64,000 nt of DNA from Competibacter_A sp002352125. Lineage in GTDB: Bacteria > Pseudomonadota > Gammaproteobacteria > Competibacterales > Competibacteraceae. Positions 42,718-50,937 of the stretch are shown in pieces (within the stretch, counting starts at the first letter, position 1; every line of letters begins with the position of its first letter). Location of the stretch: assembly GCA_035441325.1 (NCBI GenBank), contig DAOROA010000017.1, forward strand, positions 14,052 through 78,051, read 5' to 3'. The translations under genes and the position numbers were made by a program. The notes under the pieces are model-generated. The model made no database searches, was not told the origin of the DNA, and saw only the letters and a program-made list of their open reading frames with translations.

Positions 42718-43319
42718 GGCGAAGAGAGGTCCATTCGGCAACGGGCGGGAGATACCGGTAAATCGGGCAAAAAAATCTCGCATACCAACAGCGGGCAACC
42801 GTCGATTTGGAACACGGAGCGGCGTCCCCAGATCGCATCCGGCGGTTCGGCGAAACCGGCGAACGCTCGCTGGTGCAAGAGTTGGCTGGCCGCGATGCGG
42901 GCGATTTCGACCGGGCCGCGCCAAACGTTGGGATCGGCGAACAGCACTTCTCCCAAAGGGCGCGCGCCCAGCCGCGTCAGCCGGCGTCCCCGGCCGCTCA
43001 AAGTCTGCGATGGAATCAGTGTACGGGCAAACACCCAAGGTTGCTCGCCGCAAAACAACTGGACTTCGCGGGTCCATGTCCAGACGCCTGGCCTCAATTT
43101 CAGAGCACACGCCTCGTCGCGGCCGGGATGGGCCCAGCCTTGGAACAGGACGCGCACGCGAAAACGATCCCCACAAATGCGGCGTAGCCGTCGGGTTAGA
43201 GATCCTCGGTCGAGTAACCAAGCGTTTAAACCGGGGGGCGCATCGCTCAAAAATGGCCGCGAGCGCGAATGCCAATGCGAAGATGCGTCGGAGAGCAGGT
43301 TATGGCGGTCGGCGTGCAA
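42714..43319 (-). CDS. ubiC: Chorismate-pyruvate lyase
   Basis: About 201 residues. It removes pyruvate from chorismate to give 4-hydroxybenzoate for UbiA. Recognisable segments are AWLLDRGSLTRRL, the active-site FARTLIPSQTLSG with its Arg, RLGARPLGEVLF and WGRRSVF, ending with LVCEIFLPDLP. The start is uncertain: ATG 43382 gives 222 residues and runs through AT-rich DNA without a ribosome site, while TTG 43319 gives an N-terminus of about the E. coli length. Confidence 0.88.
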   Translation of the reverse strand: MHADRHNLLSDASSHWHSRSRPFLSDAPPGLNAWLLDRGSLTRRLRRICGDRFRVRVLFQGWAHPGRDEACALKLRPGVWTWTREVQLFCGEQPWVFARTLIPSQTLSGRGRRLTRLGARPLGEVLFADPNVWRGPVEIARIAASQLLHQRAFAGFAEPPDAIWGRRSVFQIDGCPLLVCEIFLPDLPVSPARCRMDLSSP

Positions 43320-43492
43320 GAGAGTTATTAATAAAATTTTGGATTTGACGAAAAAAACAATTATGGCATGGTTGCTAGTCATCGGGGGAATGACGCCGAA
43401 TGCTGCATAGCAACGAGACCGTCGAATCCTGTTACATTTTCACGACGAATTTGGTGTGCCGTCACCGACACAAGGCTGGAAATCCAAACAGA

Positions 43493-44668
43493 ATGCATGA
43501 AGCTCAAAATCCCATCATCTTTTCGCTGTTCCTGATTTTCACTGGCGCGGCGCTATGCGCTACGCTAGCGCTGTATGCACGCCAGGCGTTACCGATCGCT
43601 TACATCGCGCTGGGTATTCTGATCGGACCCTATGGCTTTGGGTTGATCGGCAACGCTTCAGCCATCGACGAAATGGCCCAAATCGGCATCATGTTCTTGC
43701 TGTTCCTGCTGGGGCTCGACTTGTCACCCCAACGCCTGTTGCAAATGTTGCGCAAGGCGACCTTAATCACCCTTGGCACTTCGCTGGTATTCGCCCTGAT
43801 AGGCGGTTGGATCGCACGGTTGTTCGGCTACGGCTTGGGCGAAAGCGTGCTGGTCGGCGCGGCGATGACCTTTTCCAGTACGATCATTGGCCTCAAGCTG
43901 CTGCCGACCCGCACTTTGCATCATCAGCACACCGGCGAAATCATCATCAGCATCCTGTTGCTCCAGGATTTGCTGGCCATCGCAATTCTATTGTTGCTCG
44001 AAGGATTGGGAGGGCGCGGTTCTTCGCTGCAAGGGTTGGGCCTGCTGATCGTTACGTTGCCTTTACTGCTCGGATCCGCTTTTTTGGCGGCGCGCTACGC
44101 GCTGGTTCCGCTGATCCACAAATTCGACAAGATCCGCGAGTACATCTTTCTGACCGCCATCGGCTGGTGCTTGTGCATTTCGCAGATGGCAGCACTGGTT
44201 GGCCTGTCTTACGCCATCGGTGCATTCATCGGCGGAGTCGCGCTGGCTACCAGTCCGATCGCGCTTTACATCGCCGACAGCCTCAAGCCGCTGCGCGATT
44301 TCTTCTTGGTACTGTTCTTCTTCTCTCTGGGTGCCGGCTTCGATCTGGGAATGCTGCGGGCGGTCTTCTTGCCCACTTTGCTGTTGGGCGGCCTGTTGAT
44401 GGTCGCCAAGCCTTGGGTATTCAGAGGTTTCTTGCAGTGGGCTGGGGAGCGGCCGCGCATCGCCATGGAGGTGGGTGTTCGGCTGGGGCAAGTGAGCGAA
44501 TTTGCTCTGTTGATTGCGGTGCTGGCCCAAGAAAACCAGTTAATCAGCCGGGAAGCGTCTTACTTGGTTCAGGCGACGACCCTGTTGACCTTTATCGCTT
44601 CCACGTACTACCTGGTGCTCAACTACCCGACACCCGTCGCCATTTCCGACAGCTTGCGCCGAGACTGA
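43493..44668 (+). CDS. Monovalent cation:proton antiporter, CPA2/KefB type
   Basis: 391 residues from ATG 43493, with about 12 membrane helices. Family patterns: GPYGFGLI, LLFLLGLDLSPQRL, the helix TFSSTIIGLKLL and SILLLQDLLAIAILLL, the QD motif of the CPA2 ion site. No C-terminal TrkA-N (NAD-binding) domain is attached, so it is closer to the short Kef-like/GerN type. It likely exchanges K+ or Na+ for H+ at the inner membrane. It is divergent from ubiC across an AT-rich 170-bp region. Confidence 0.88.
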   Translation: MHEAQNPIIFSLFLIFTGAALCATLALYARQALPIAYIALGILIGPYGFGLIGNASAIDEMAQIGIMFLLFLLGLDLSPQRLLQMLRKATLITLGTSLVFALIGGWIARLFGYGLGESVLVGAAMTFSSTIIGLKLLPTRTLHHQHTGEIIISILLLQDLLAIAILLLLEGLGGRGSSLQGLGLLIVTLPLLLGSAFLAARYALVPLIHKFDKIREYIFLTAIGWCLCISQMAALVGLSYAIGAFIGGVALATSPIALYIADSLKPLRDFFLVLFFFSLGAGFDLGMLRAVFLPTLLLGGLLMVAKPWVFRGFLQWAGERPRIAMEVGVRLGQVSEFALLIAVLAQENQLISREASYLVQATTLLTFIASTYYLVLNYPTPVAISDSLRRD

Positions 44669-44740
44669 AGCGATGCCGGGCCGGCCGGGTTAAGCCGCCA
44701 AAGCAGCGAACGGTCCGGTGGACACCGTCGCAATAATTGA

Positions 44741-44769
44741 TTGGCGCGCACCGCGATTTTTCCTATAAT
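44741..44769 (+). promoter_or_regulatory. Sigma-70 promoter of tkt, with long leader
   Basis: TTGGCG (44741-44746), 17 bp, then a consensus TATAAT (44764-44769). Transcription would begin near 44776, leaving an untranslated leader of about 178 nt before the tkt ATG. The leader contains several GC-rich inverted segments but no riboswitch I can name. Confidence 0.75.
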
Positions 44770-44953
44770 CGCCGCCATTTTTCGGCCGAACCGAATCCCA
44801 AAGGGGGGTTTGGCGCGACCGGACATCCCTAGTGATCTCTCCGGTGAACGTCCCAGCAAGAGCGACGCGCGCGGTCGGGGCACACGATGCACGATACATG
44901 GCGCTTGTTGTCCCCCACTTTTTTCCCTTATTTGCTGAAACAGGAGAGAGTGA

Positions 44954-47065
44954 ATGCCCTCGCGTAGTGAATTGGCCGCCCCTCGCTTGGTGGACGATAT
45001 GATCGACGAATTAGATACGATCACAGCTAACCCCATGGGCCAGGAGACTCCGATCCCTTCCCGCCGCGAGCTGGCCAACGCCATCCGCGCCTTGAGCATG
45101 GATGCCGTGCAGCGGGCGGAATCCGGCCACCCCGGCGCCCCGATGGGCATGGCGGATTTTGGCATGGTGCTGTGGAACGACTTTCTGCGGCACAACCCGG
45201 CCAACCCCAAATGGTTCAACCGCGACCGCCTGATCCTGTCCAACGGCCACGGCTCGATGCTGCTGTATTCCCTGCTGCACCTGAGCGGCTACGATCTGAC
45301 CATCGAGGATCTGCGCAACTTTCGGCAGTTGGGTTCGCGGACGCCGGGTCATCCCGAATACGGCCTCACGCCGGGCGTAGAAACCACCACGGGCCCGCTA
45401 GGACAGGGCTTGGCGAACGGCGTCGGCATGGCGTTGGCCGAGCGGGCGCTGGCAACCCGCTTCAACCGTCCCCGCTTTCCCATCGTCGATCATTACACCT
45501 ACGTCATTCTGGGCGACGGTTGCCTGATGGAAGGAATTTCCTACGAGGCCTGCTCCCTGGCGGGGCTCTGGGGTCTGGGCAAGCTGATCTGCCTATACGA
45601 CGACAACGGCATTTCCATCGACGGCAAAGTACGGGGCTGGTTCAGCGAGGATATGGTCCAGCGATTCCAGTCTTGCGGCTGGCATGTGATTCCCAACGTG
45701 GACGGTCACGACCCGGTGGCGATCCACGAGGCCATCGCCCAAGCGCGGGCCTACTCCCAAAGCCCGACTCTAATTTGCTGCAAAACCACCATCGCCCGGG
45801 GTTCGCCGAACAAGGGGGGCAGCGAGAAATCGCACGGTGCGCCCCTCGGCGCCGCCGAGGTCGCCGCGACCCGCGAGAACATCGGCTGGCGGCACGAGCC
45901 TTTCGTCATCCCACCCGAGTACTATCGCGCCTTCGACGCCCGCGCCAAGGGCGAGGCATGGGAAGCAGAATGGAACGCTTTGTTCGCTCGCTATCGGGCG
46001 GAATATCCGGGGCCGGCAGCAGAATTCGAGCGGCGGCTGGCTTGCGGCTTTCCACCCGATTGGGAAGAACTGGCCTGGAACTTCATCCAAGCCATGCAAG
46101 AACGGCACGAGGATCTCGCTACCCGGGCCGCTTCCCAGCGCGCGCTTGAGGCTTACGGCCCCTACTTCCCCAGCCTGGTCGGCGGTTCAGCGGATCTCAC
46201 CGAGTCCACCGGCATCCCTTGGGTCGGCTGCCGGCCGGTCGATTTCGAAAATCCCGACGGCAATCTGATCTATTACGGCGCCCGCGAGTTCGCGATGAAC
46301 GCCATCATGAACGGCTTGGCCCTGCACGGCGGCTATGTGCCGTTCGGCGGCACCTTCTTGATGTTCTCCGACTATTGCCGCAGCGCCATCCGTATGTCTG
46401 CGCTGATGAAACTGCGCTGCGTGTTCATTCTGACCCACGACTCGATCGGCGTTGGCGGCGATGGCCCGACCCACCAGCCGATCGAACACGTCGCCGGCTT
46501 GCGCATCGTTCCCGAACTGTCCGTTTGGCGGACCTGCGACACCACCGAAACGGCGGTGGCCTGGAAAGCAGCGCTGGAACGGATCAACGGTCCGACCTGC
46601 CTGATTTTCACCCGCCAGAAGTTGCCGCACCAAGATCGGACTCCAGAGCAGGTGCGGGCCATCGCCCGAGGCGGCTACGTGCTACTCGACTGCGGCGATG
46701 ATCCCGAGGCCATCATCATCGCCACCGGTTCCGAAGTGCAACTGGCAGTAGCTGCCGCCCGGCAATTGAACGCGCAGGGCCGGCGGGTGCGGGTAGTCTC
46801 CATGCCGTCGGTAGACGTGTTCGACGCGCAGGACGCCGACTACCGCGAATCGGTGCTGCCGATGGCCGTGACCCGGCGAGTGGTGGTGGAAGCCGGGGTA
46901 ACGGCACCTTGGTACAAATATGCTGGCCCGAAAGGAACAGTGATCGGCATCGACTGCTTTGGCGAGTGCGGCCCGCCGGAAATCATCTTCCAGCACTTTG
47001 GCTTCACCACCGACCGCGTGGTCGCCGCCGTGGAAGCTCTGTTCCAGAGGGACGCTGTTTTTTGA
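44954..47065 (+). CDS. tkt: Transketolase
   Basis: 703 residues. Thiamine diphosphate enzyme linking the pentose phosphate and Calvin-type pathways. ESGHPGAPMGMAD, the TPP motif GDGCLMEGISYEA ... DDNGISIDG, and the pyrimidine-domain TFLMFSDYCRSAIRMSALM plus HDSIGVGGDGPTHQPIEH are all present. The normal start region (SRRELANAIRALSMDAVQ) is preceded by an unusual 35-residue extension that itself begins PSRSELAAP, as if the start had been duplicated. ATG 44954 has a clear AGGAGAGAG ribosome site, so the extension is probably translated; ATG 45035 is an internal alternative. Confidence 0.96.
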   Translation: MPSRSELAAPRLVDDMIDELDTITANPMGQETPIPSRRELANAIRALSMDAVQRAESGHPGAPMGMADFGMVLWNDFLRHNPANPKWFNRDRLILSNGHGSMLLYSLLHLSGYDLTIEDLRNFRQLGSRTPGHPEYGLTPGVETTTGPLGQGLANGVGMALAERALATRFNRPRFPIVDHYTYVILGDGCLMEGISYEACSLAGLWGLGKLICLYDDNGISIDGKVRGWFSEDMVQRFQSCGWHVIPNVDGHDPVAIHEAIAQARAYSQSPTLICCKTTIARGSPNKGGSEKSHGAPLGAAEVAATRENIGWRHEPFVIPPEYYRAFDARAKGEAWEAEWNALFARYRAEYPGPAAEFERRLACGFPPDWEELAWNFIQAMQERHEDLATRAASQRALEAYGPYFPSLVGGSADLTESTGIPWVGCRPVDFENPDGNLIYYGAREFAMNAIMNGLALHGGYVPFGGTFLMFSDYCRSAIRMSALMKLRCVFILTHDSIGVGGDGPTHQPIEHVAGLRIVPELSVWRTCDTTETAVAWKAALERINGPTCLIFTRQKLPHQDRTPEQVRAIARGGYVLLDCGDDPEAIIIATGSEVQLAVAAARQLNAQGRRVRVVSMPSVDVFDAQDADYRESVLPMAVTRRVVVEAGVTAPWYKYAGPKGTVIGIDCFGECGPPEIIFQHFGFTTDRVVAAVEALFQRDAVF

Positions 47066-47092
47066 TGAATCCGATCTACACTTGATCGTGTT

Positions 47093-47122
47093 GGGTGAAC
47101 GGCGACGTTCGCCCGTTTTTTG
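47093..47122 (+). terminator. Hairpin with T-run between tkt and gap
   Basis: A 9-bp stem GGGTGAACG / CGTTCGCCC (47093-47101 with 47106-47114, one G-T pair) closed by a GCGA tetraloop is followed by GTTTTTTG. It can act as a terminator or as partial attenuation ahead of gap. Confidence 0.75.
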
Positions 47123-47150
47123 ATGAAAACCACTCTGTTGGAGGCAAGTA

Positions 47151-48149
47151 ATGGCCATTAAAGTTGGCATCAATGGGTTCGGTCGCATCGGCCGCATGGT
47201 GTTTCGCGCTGCGGTGAAGAGCTTCCCGGATATCGAAATCGTCGGTATCAACGACCTGCTCGAACCGGACTACCTGGCCTACATGCTGATGTATGATTCC
47301 GTGCATGGCCGCTTCAAGGGTGAGGTCTCTGTCGATGGCAACACCCTGGTCGTCAACGGCAAGAAGATCCGTCTGACCGCCGTCAAGGATCCGGCCGAAC
47401 TGAAATGGAACGAAGTCGGCGCCGACATCGTCGTCGAGTCCACGGGCCTGTTCCTGACTAAGGAAACCTGTCAGAAGCACATCACCGCTGGCGCCAAGAA
47501 AGTCATCCAGAGCGCTCCCAGCAAGGATGACACCCCGATGTTCGTCTACGGCGTGAACGACAAGACCTACGCCGGCCAGACCATCATCTCCAACGCGTCC
47601 TGCACCACCAACTGCCTGGCGCCCGTCGCCAAAGTGCTGAACGACACTTGGGGCATCAAGCGCGGCCTGATGACCACCGTGCATGCTGCCACCGCCACCC
47701 AGAAGACCGTCGATGGTCCGTCCAACAAGGACTGGCGCGGTGGTCGCGGTATCCTGGAAAACATCATCCCATCCTCGACCGGCGCTGCCAAGGCGGTGGG
47801 CGTGGTCATCCCTGAGCTGAACAAGAAGCTCACCGGCATGGCCTTCCGCGTGCCCACCTCCGATGTGTCGGTGGTCGATCTGACCGTGGAACTGAACAAG
47901 CCAGCGTCCTACAAGGATATCTGCGCCGCGATGAAGGCTGCCTCGGAAGGCGCGATGAAGGGCGTGCTGGGCTATACCGAAGACAAGGTCGTGGCCACCG
48001 ACTTCCGCGGCGAAAGCTGCACCTCCACGTTCGATGCCGATGCCGGTATCGCGCTGGACGACACCTTTGTCAAAGTCGTGGCCTGGTACGACAACGAGTG
48101 GGGCTATTCCTGCAAAGTGTTGGAAATGGTTCGGGTGATGGCCAAGTAA
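47151..48149 (+). CDS. gap: Glyceraldehyde-3-phosphate dehydrogenase, type I
   Basis: 332 residues. NAD-binding VGINGFGRIGRMVFRAA at the N-terminus with an acidic residue in INDLLEP favouring NAD, catalytic Cys151 in SNASCTTNCLAP, and the phosphate-site ATATQKTVDGPS and SSTGAAKAVG. TTGGAGG lies 9 nt before ATG 47151. The gene keeps a codon use noticeably richer in optimal codons than its neighbours, as expected for high expression. pgk follows. Confidence 0.98.
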   Translation: MAIKVGINGFGRIGRMVFRAAVKSFPDIEIVGINDLLEPDYLAYMLMYDSVHGRFKGEVSVDGNTLVVNGKKIRLTAVKDPAELKWNEVGADIVVESTGLFLTKETCQKHITAGAKKVIQSAPSKDDTPMFVYGVNDKTYAGQTIISNASCTTNCLAPVAKVLNDTWGIKRGLMTTVHAATATQKTVDGPSNKDWRGGRGILENIIPSSTGAAKAVGVVIPELNKKLTGMAFRVPTSDVSVVDLTVELNKPASYKDICAAMKAASEGAMKGVLGYTEDKVVATDFRGESCTSTFDADAGIALDDTFVKVVAWYDNEWGYSCKVLEMVRVMAK

Positions 48150-48194
48150 GTAGTCGCCACGCGGCGGCAGTTCCTTGCTGAACTGAAATCCCTG

Positions 48195-48240
48195 CCCCCG
48201 CCGCCTTGCGTTCTCAACCAAGGCGGACGGGGGTTTTGTT
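48195..48240 (+). terminator. Intercistronic hairpin between gap and pgk
   Basis: CCCCCGCCGCCTT (48195-48207) pairs with AAGGCGGACGGGGG (48220-48233), a 13-bp stem with one bulge, and is followed by TTTTGTTT. It probably ends part of the gap transcripts, giving more gap than pgk mRNA. Confidence 0.8.
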
Positions 48241-48257
48241 TATGGAGGAGAGAATTA

Positions 48258-49439
48258 ATGAATTTTAAGCGCATGACCGATCTGGATCTGGCCGGCAAGC
48301 GGGTGTTTATCCGCGCCGACCTGAATGTCCCCGTCAAAAGCGGCAAAGTGACGTCCGATGCCCGCATTACCGCCTCGATGCCGACCATCGAATATGCCAT
48401 GAAGGCCGGTGCCAAGGTGATGGTGACCTCGCACTTAGGGCGTCCGACCGAAGGCGAATTCAAAGAGGAAGATTCGCTCAATCCGGTGGCCGAGGTGATG
48501 TCCGCCAAGCTGGGTAAGCCCGTACGCGTGATCCGCAACTGGGTCGATGGCGGTTTTGAAGTCGCCAATGGCGAAGTGGTGTTGCTGGAAAACTGCCGCG
48601 TCAACAAGGGCGAAAAAAAGAACAACGAAGAAACCGCGAAGAAATATGCGGCCTTGTGCGACATTTTCGTCATGGACGCGTTTGGCACCGCCCACCGCGC
48701 CGAAGCCTCGACTCACGGCGTCGCCAAGTACGCGCCGGTCGCCTGCGCCGGCATTCTGCTGACCGAGGAACTCGATGCCTTGACTAAGGCGCTGGCCAAG
48801 CCCGCCCGGCCGCTGGTCGCCATCGTCGGCGGCTCTAAGGTTTCGACCAAGCTGACCGTGCTGGAAAGCCTGTCGGAAAAGGTCGATCAACTGGTAGTCG
48901 GCGGCGGCATCGCCAATACCTTCCTCAAAGCCGTCGGCAAGAACGTCGGCAAGTCGCTGTGCGAGAATGACTTGGTGCCAACGTCGCAGGCGCTGCTAGA
49001 GAAAATGAAGGCGCGCGGCGCGAATATTCCGATCGCGGTAGATGTAGTCTGCGGCAAAAAGTTCGACGCTGCCGAGCCAGCAGTATTGAAAGATGCCGAT
49101 GCAGTCGCCGACGACGACATGATCTTCGACATCGGCCCGAAGAGCGCTCAGGAGCTGGCCGATATCATCATGAAGGCCGGCACCGTTGTATGGAACGGCC
49201 CGGTCGGCGTGTTCGAGTTCGACCAGTTCGGCGAAGGCACCAAAACCGTCGCCATGGCAATCGCCAACACCAAGGCATTCACCTTGGCTGGCGGCGGCGA
49301 TACCATCGCGGCGATTCAGAAATACGATATCTACAGCAAGGTGTCCTACATCTCCACAGCAGGCGGTGCATTCCTGGAGTTTCTGGAGGGTAAGGTACTA
49401 CCCGCCGTCGAAATCCTGGAGACCCGAGCTAAGGATTAA
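48258..49439 (+). CDS. pgk: Phosphoglycerate kinase
   Basis: 393 residues, the usual bacterial length. RADLNVPVKSGKVTSDARI, SHLGRPTEGEF and FVMDAFGTAHRAEAS form the phosphoglycerate side, and IVGGSKVSTKL, WNGPVGVFEFDQF and LAGGGDTIAAI the nucleotide side. It makes ATP and 3-phosphoglycerate from the product of GAPDH. A GGAGGAGAG ribosome site precedes ATG 48258. Confidence 0.98.
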   Translation: MNFKRMTDLDLAGKRVFIRADLNVPVKSGKVTSDARITASMPTIEYAMKAGAKVMVTSHLGRPTEGEFKEEDSLNPVAEVMSAKLGKPVRVIRNWVDGGFEVANGEVVLLENCRVNKGEKKNNEETAKKYAALCDIFVMDAFGTAHRAEASTHGVAKYAPVACAGILLTEELDALTKALAKPARPLVAIVGGSKVSTKLTVLESLSEKVDQLVVGGGIANTFLKAVGKNVGKSLCENDLVPTSQALLEKMKARGANIPIAVDVVCGKKFDAAEPAVLKDADAVADDDMIFDIGPKSAQELADIIMKAGTVVWNGPVGVFEFDQFGEGTKTVAMAIANTKAFTLAGGGDTIAAIQKYDIYSKVSYISTAGGAFLEFLEGKVLPAVEILETRAKD

Positions 49440-49465
49440 TGCCGAAGTCTCGGGTGAGAAATAGC

Positions 49466-49497
49466 AAAACGGGCGACCATCAGGCCGCCCGTTTTCG
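49466..49497 (+). terminator. Rho-independent terminator after pgk
   Basis: A 10-bp perfect stem AAAACGGGCG / CGCCCGTTTT (49466-49475 with 49486-49495) with a 10-nt loop, 27 bp after the pgk stop. Confidence 0.9.
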
Positions 49498-49552
49498 TTA
49501 TGGCGAGGTGCTCCCTTTCTCCCTAAGGGGTGGAGCGACATTATCATCATAA

Positions 49553-49714
49553 ACCTGTTGCATAGAATATTGCATTCAACAAAATTGCTATAAAAGCTTT
49601 CAGAAAGCTAACTGGCAAATGGCCAAAGCGCTACTGGTGCGTTTTGTCGAACGCGTGCTAGATGCTGTTCCGTGTAAAGAGGTTCCCAAGTCGTTGAACG
49701 GGTTGAATGCGTAG
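49553..49714 (+). pseudogene. Possible 3' remnant of a lost gene
   Basis: A 53-codon open frame without a good start ends at TAG 49712. From Met at 49619 it reads AKALLVRFVERVLDAVPCK then EVPKSLNGLNA, which looks like a real protein C-terminus rather than random sequence (hydrophobic heptads, ordinary codons). The preceding codons are AT-rich and lack a ribosome site. A transposase tail or another gene fragment is possible; I cannot name the family. Confidence 0.3.
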
Positions 49715-49723
49715 ACAGAAATT

Positions 49724-50086
49724 TCAGTAGCGACGTCCACCGCCACCGTAGCCGCCGCCACCGCCGCCACCGTAGCCGCCACCGCCACGCTTCCCGCCGC
49801 CGTAACCGCCGCCGCCGCCGCCACCACCGCCGGGGCCTTGTTGGGGACGGGCTTCGTTAACCGTCAAACTCCGGCCCTCCACCTCTTTACCATTGAGGGC
49901 GGCGATGGCTGCCTGTGCTTCTCGATCGCTACCCATCTCCACAAAGCCGAACCCCTTCGATCGCCCCGTGTCGCGATCCGTAATAACCTGGGCAGATCGT
50001 ACCGCACCATGCGCCGTGAACAAGCGCTCCAAGTCGCTGTTGCTAATGCTATAGCTCAGGTTGCCAACATATAATTTCTTGCCCAA
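49724..50086 (-). CDS. Glycine-rich RRM RNA-binding protein
   Basis: 120 residues starting at TTG 50086, eight nt after GAGGAG; an earlier TTG (50092) is only 2 nt from that site. One RRM domain (residues 1-80): RNP2 KLYVGNLSYS and RNP1 KGFGFVEM, with the typical GKEVEGRSLTVNEA end. The C-terminal third is a Gly-rich tail with YGGG repeats ending GGGGRRY. Such proteins, known from cyanobacteria and proteobacteria, bind single-stranded RNA and are often cold-responsive. The upstream 690 bp is AT-rich and may be a long leader. Confidence 0.92.
   Translation of the reverse strand: MGKKLYVGNLSYSISNSDLERLFTAHGAVRSAQVITDRDTGRSKGFGFVEMGSDREAQAAIAALNGKEVEGRSLTVNEARPQQGPGGGGGGGGGYGGGKRGGGGYGGGGGGGYGGGGRRY
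49727..49843 (-). repeat. GGY/GGN codon repeat encoding the glycine-rich tail
   Basis: About 39 codons, mostly GGY/GGN with scattered TAC, made of imperfect repeats of TACGGTGGCGG-type units. Such a tract is prone to length change by slippage. Confidence 0.8.
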
Positions 50087-50779
50087 TTCCAAGACTCCTC
50101 AGTGGGATTTTTGCAAAATCGCATACCAGACGTGCCAAACGTAAGTTTGATCGATTAGTTTCACATGAGCATCATGCCGAGTCAATGCTTTGCTCACAAA
50201 GCTGATCGAATTCCGCACGGCAATTTCACACAACATATCTTAAAGTAATCGATTATTTTGAAGCCCCGATTGTAACTATCTTCAATCTCTCTCCCTGAAG
50301 ACGGATTCTATTTTGAACAAATCTTCTTGACGAAACCTATAAATTCTTGATCTCTTGACCAAGAAAAATTAAATAAGATAGATCATACTCTCATGAATTT
50401 CCAAGGTCTTAGATCACAAATCGCCATTAACCTACAAATAGTCTTTACCGTTTGTTCAGGACTTAAAAGCTCATAGCGATCAAACATAAATGTGCTTACC
50501 AAACACTAAAAAGGAAAGATAGCTACGAAAATCATAAATAAATTACTCGAAAAAATTGACTGTAGACCACTCAGATACTCAATAGAATTTAAAAATCATC
50601 TCAAGAAAAAATCGAATTTTTGATTAAAAAATAAAAAGACTTGTTTAACTTCCGAAAATTTTTATGGCAAAAAAAACGGAGAACCTACCAAAAACGCAGA
50701 GAAAATCACAAAACCACGTTCCAGAGTTTTCCAATCCGCTGTTGTCGAAAAACAGGAAGGTTGCAAGCGATCAACTAAA
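50087..50779. other. AT-rich gene-free region upstream of the RRM gene
   Basis: Almost 700 bp with much lower GC than the rest of the window and dense A- and T-runs, for example around 50560-50680. No convincing gene: the longest small frames are a 27-codon ATG frame near 50393 and a 45-codon frame at 50664-50801 that runs into the tRNA, both without ribosome sites. It must contain the promoter of the RRM gene (-) and may encode its long 5' leader or a small RNA. Bendable AT DNA would also suit a nucleoid-protein binding site. Confidence 0.5.
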
Positions 50780-50856
50780 TGGTGGCTACGGGTGGACTTG
50801 AACCACCGACACCGGCATTATGAGTGCCGTGCTCTAACCGCCTGAGCTACGTAGCC
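50780..50856 (-). tRNA. tRNA-Met (CAT), elongator type
   Basis: 77 nt including an encoded CCA. The 5' end reads GGCTACGTAGCTCAG with the acceptor GGCTACG/CGTAGCC, anticodon arm CGGCA-CTCATAA-TGCCG (anticodon CAT) and a T arm with GGTTCAAGTCC. The first pair is G-C and the anticodon stem lacks the three G-C pairs of initiator tRNA, so it is the elongator. It lies 81 bp downstream of ychF on the same strand. Confidence 0.96.
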
Positions 50857-50937
50857 TTTGCAGGGAGGGTTGCGAAGGAGCTGGTAATTATCTGTAAACC
50901 GAGGCAAAGCGTCAAGCGCAATGCGTCATCGCATCGT

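Noticed and set aside
49727..49843. Repeat tract considered as a possible CRISPR or minisatellite
   Set aside because: Units are short, without unique spacers, and in frame with the Gly-rich tail of the RRM protein.
50664..50801. 45-codon Lys-rich ATG frame
   Set aside because: No ribosome site, AT-rich composition, and it ends within the tRNA-Met gene.
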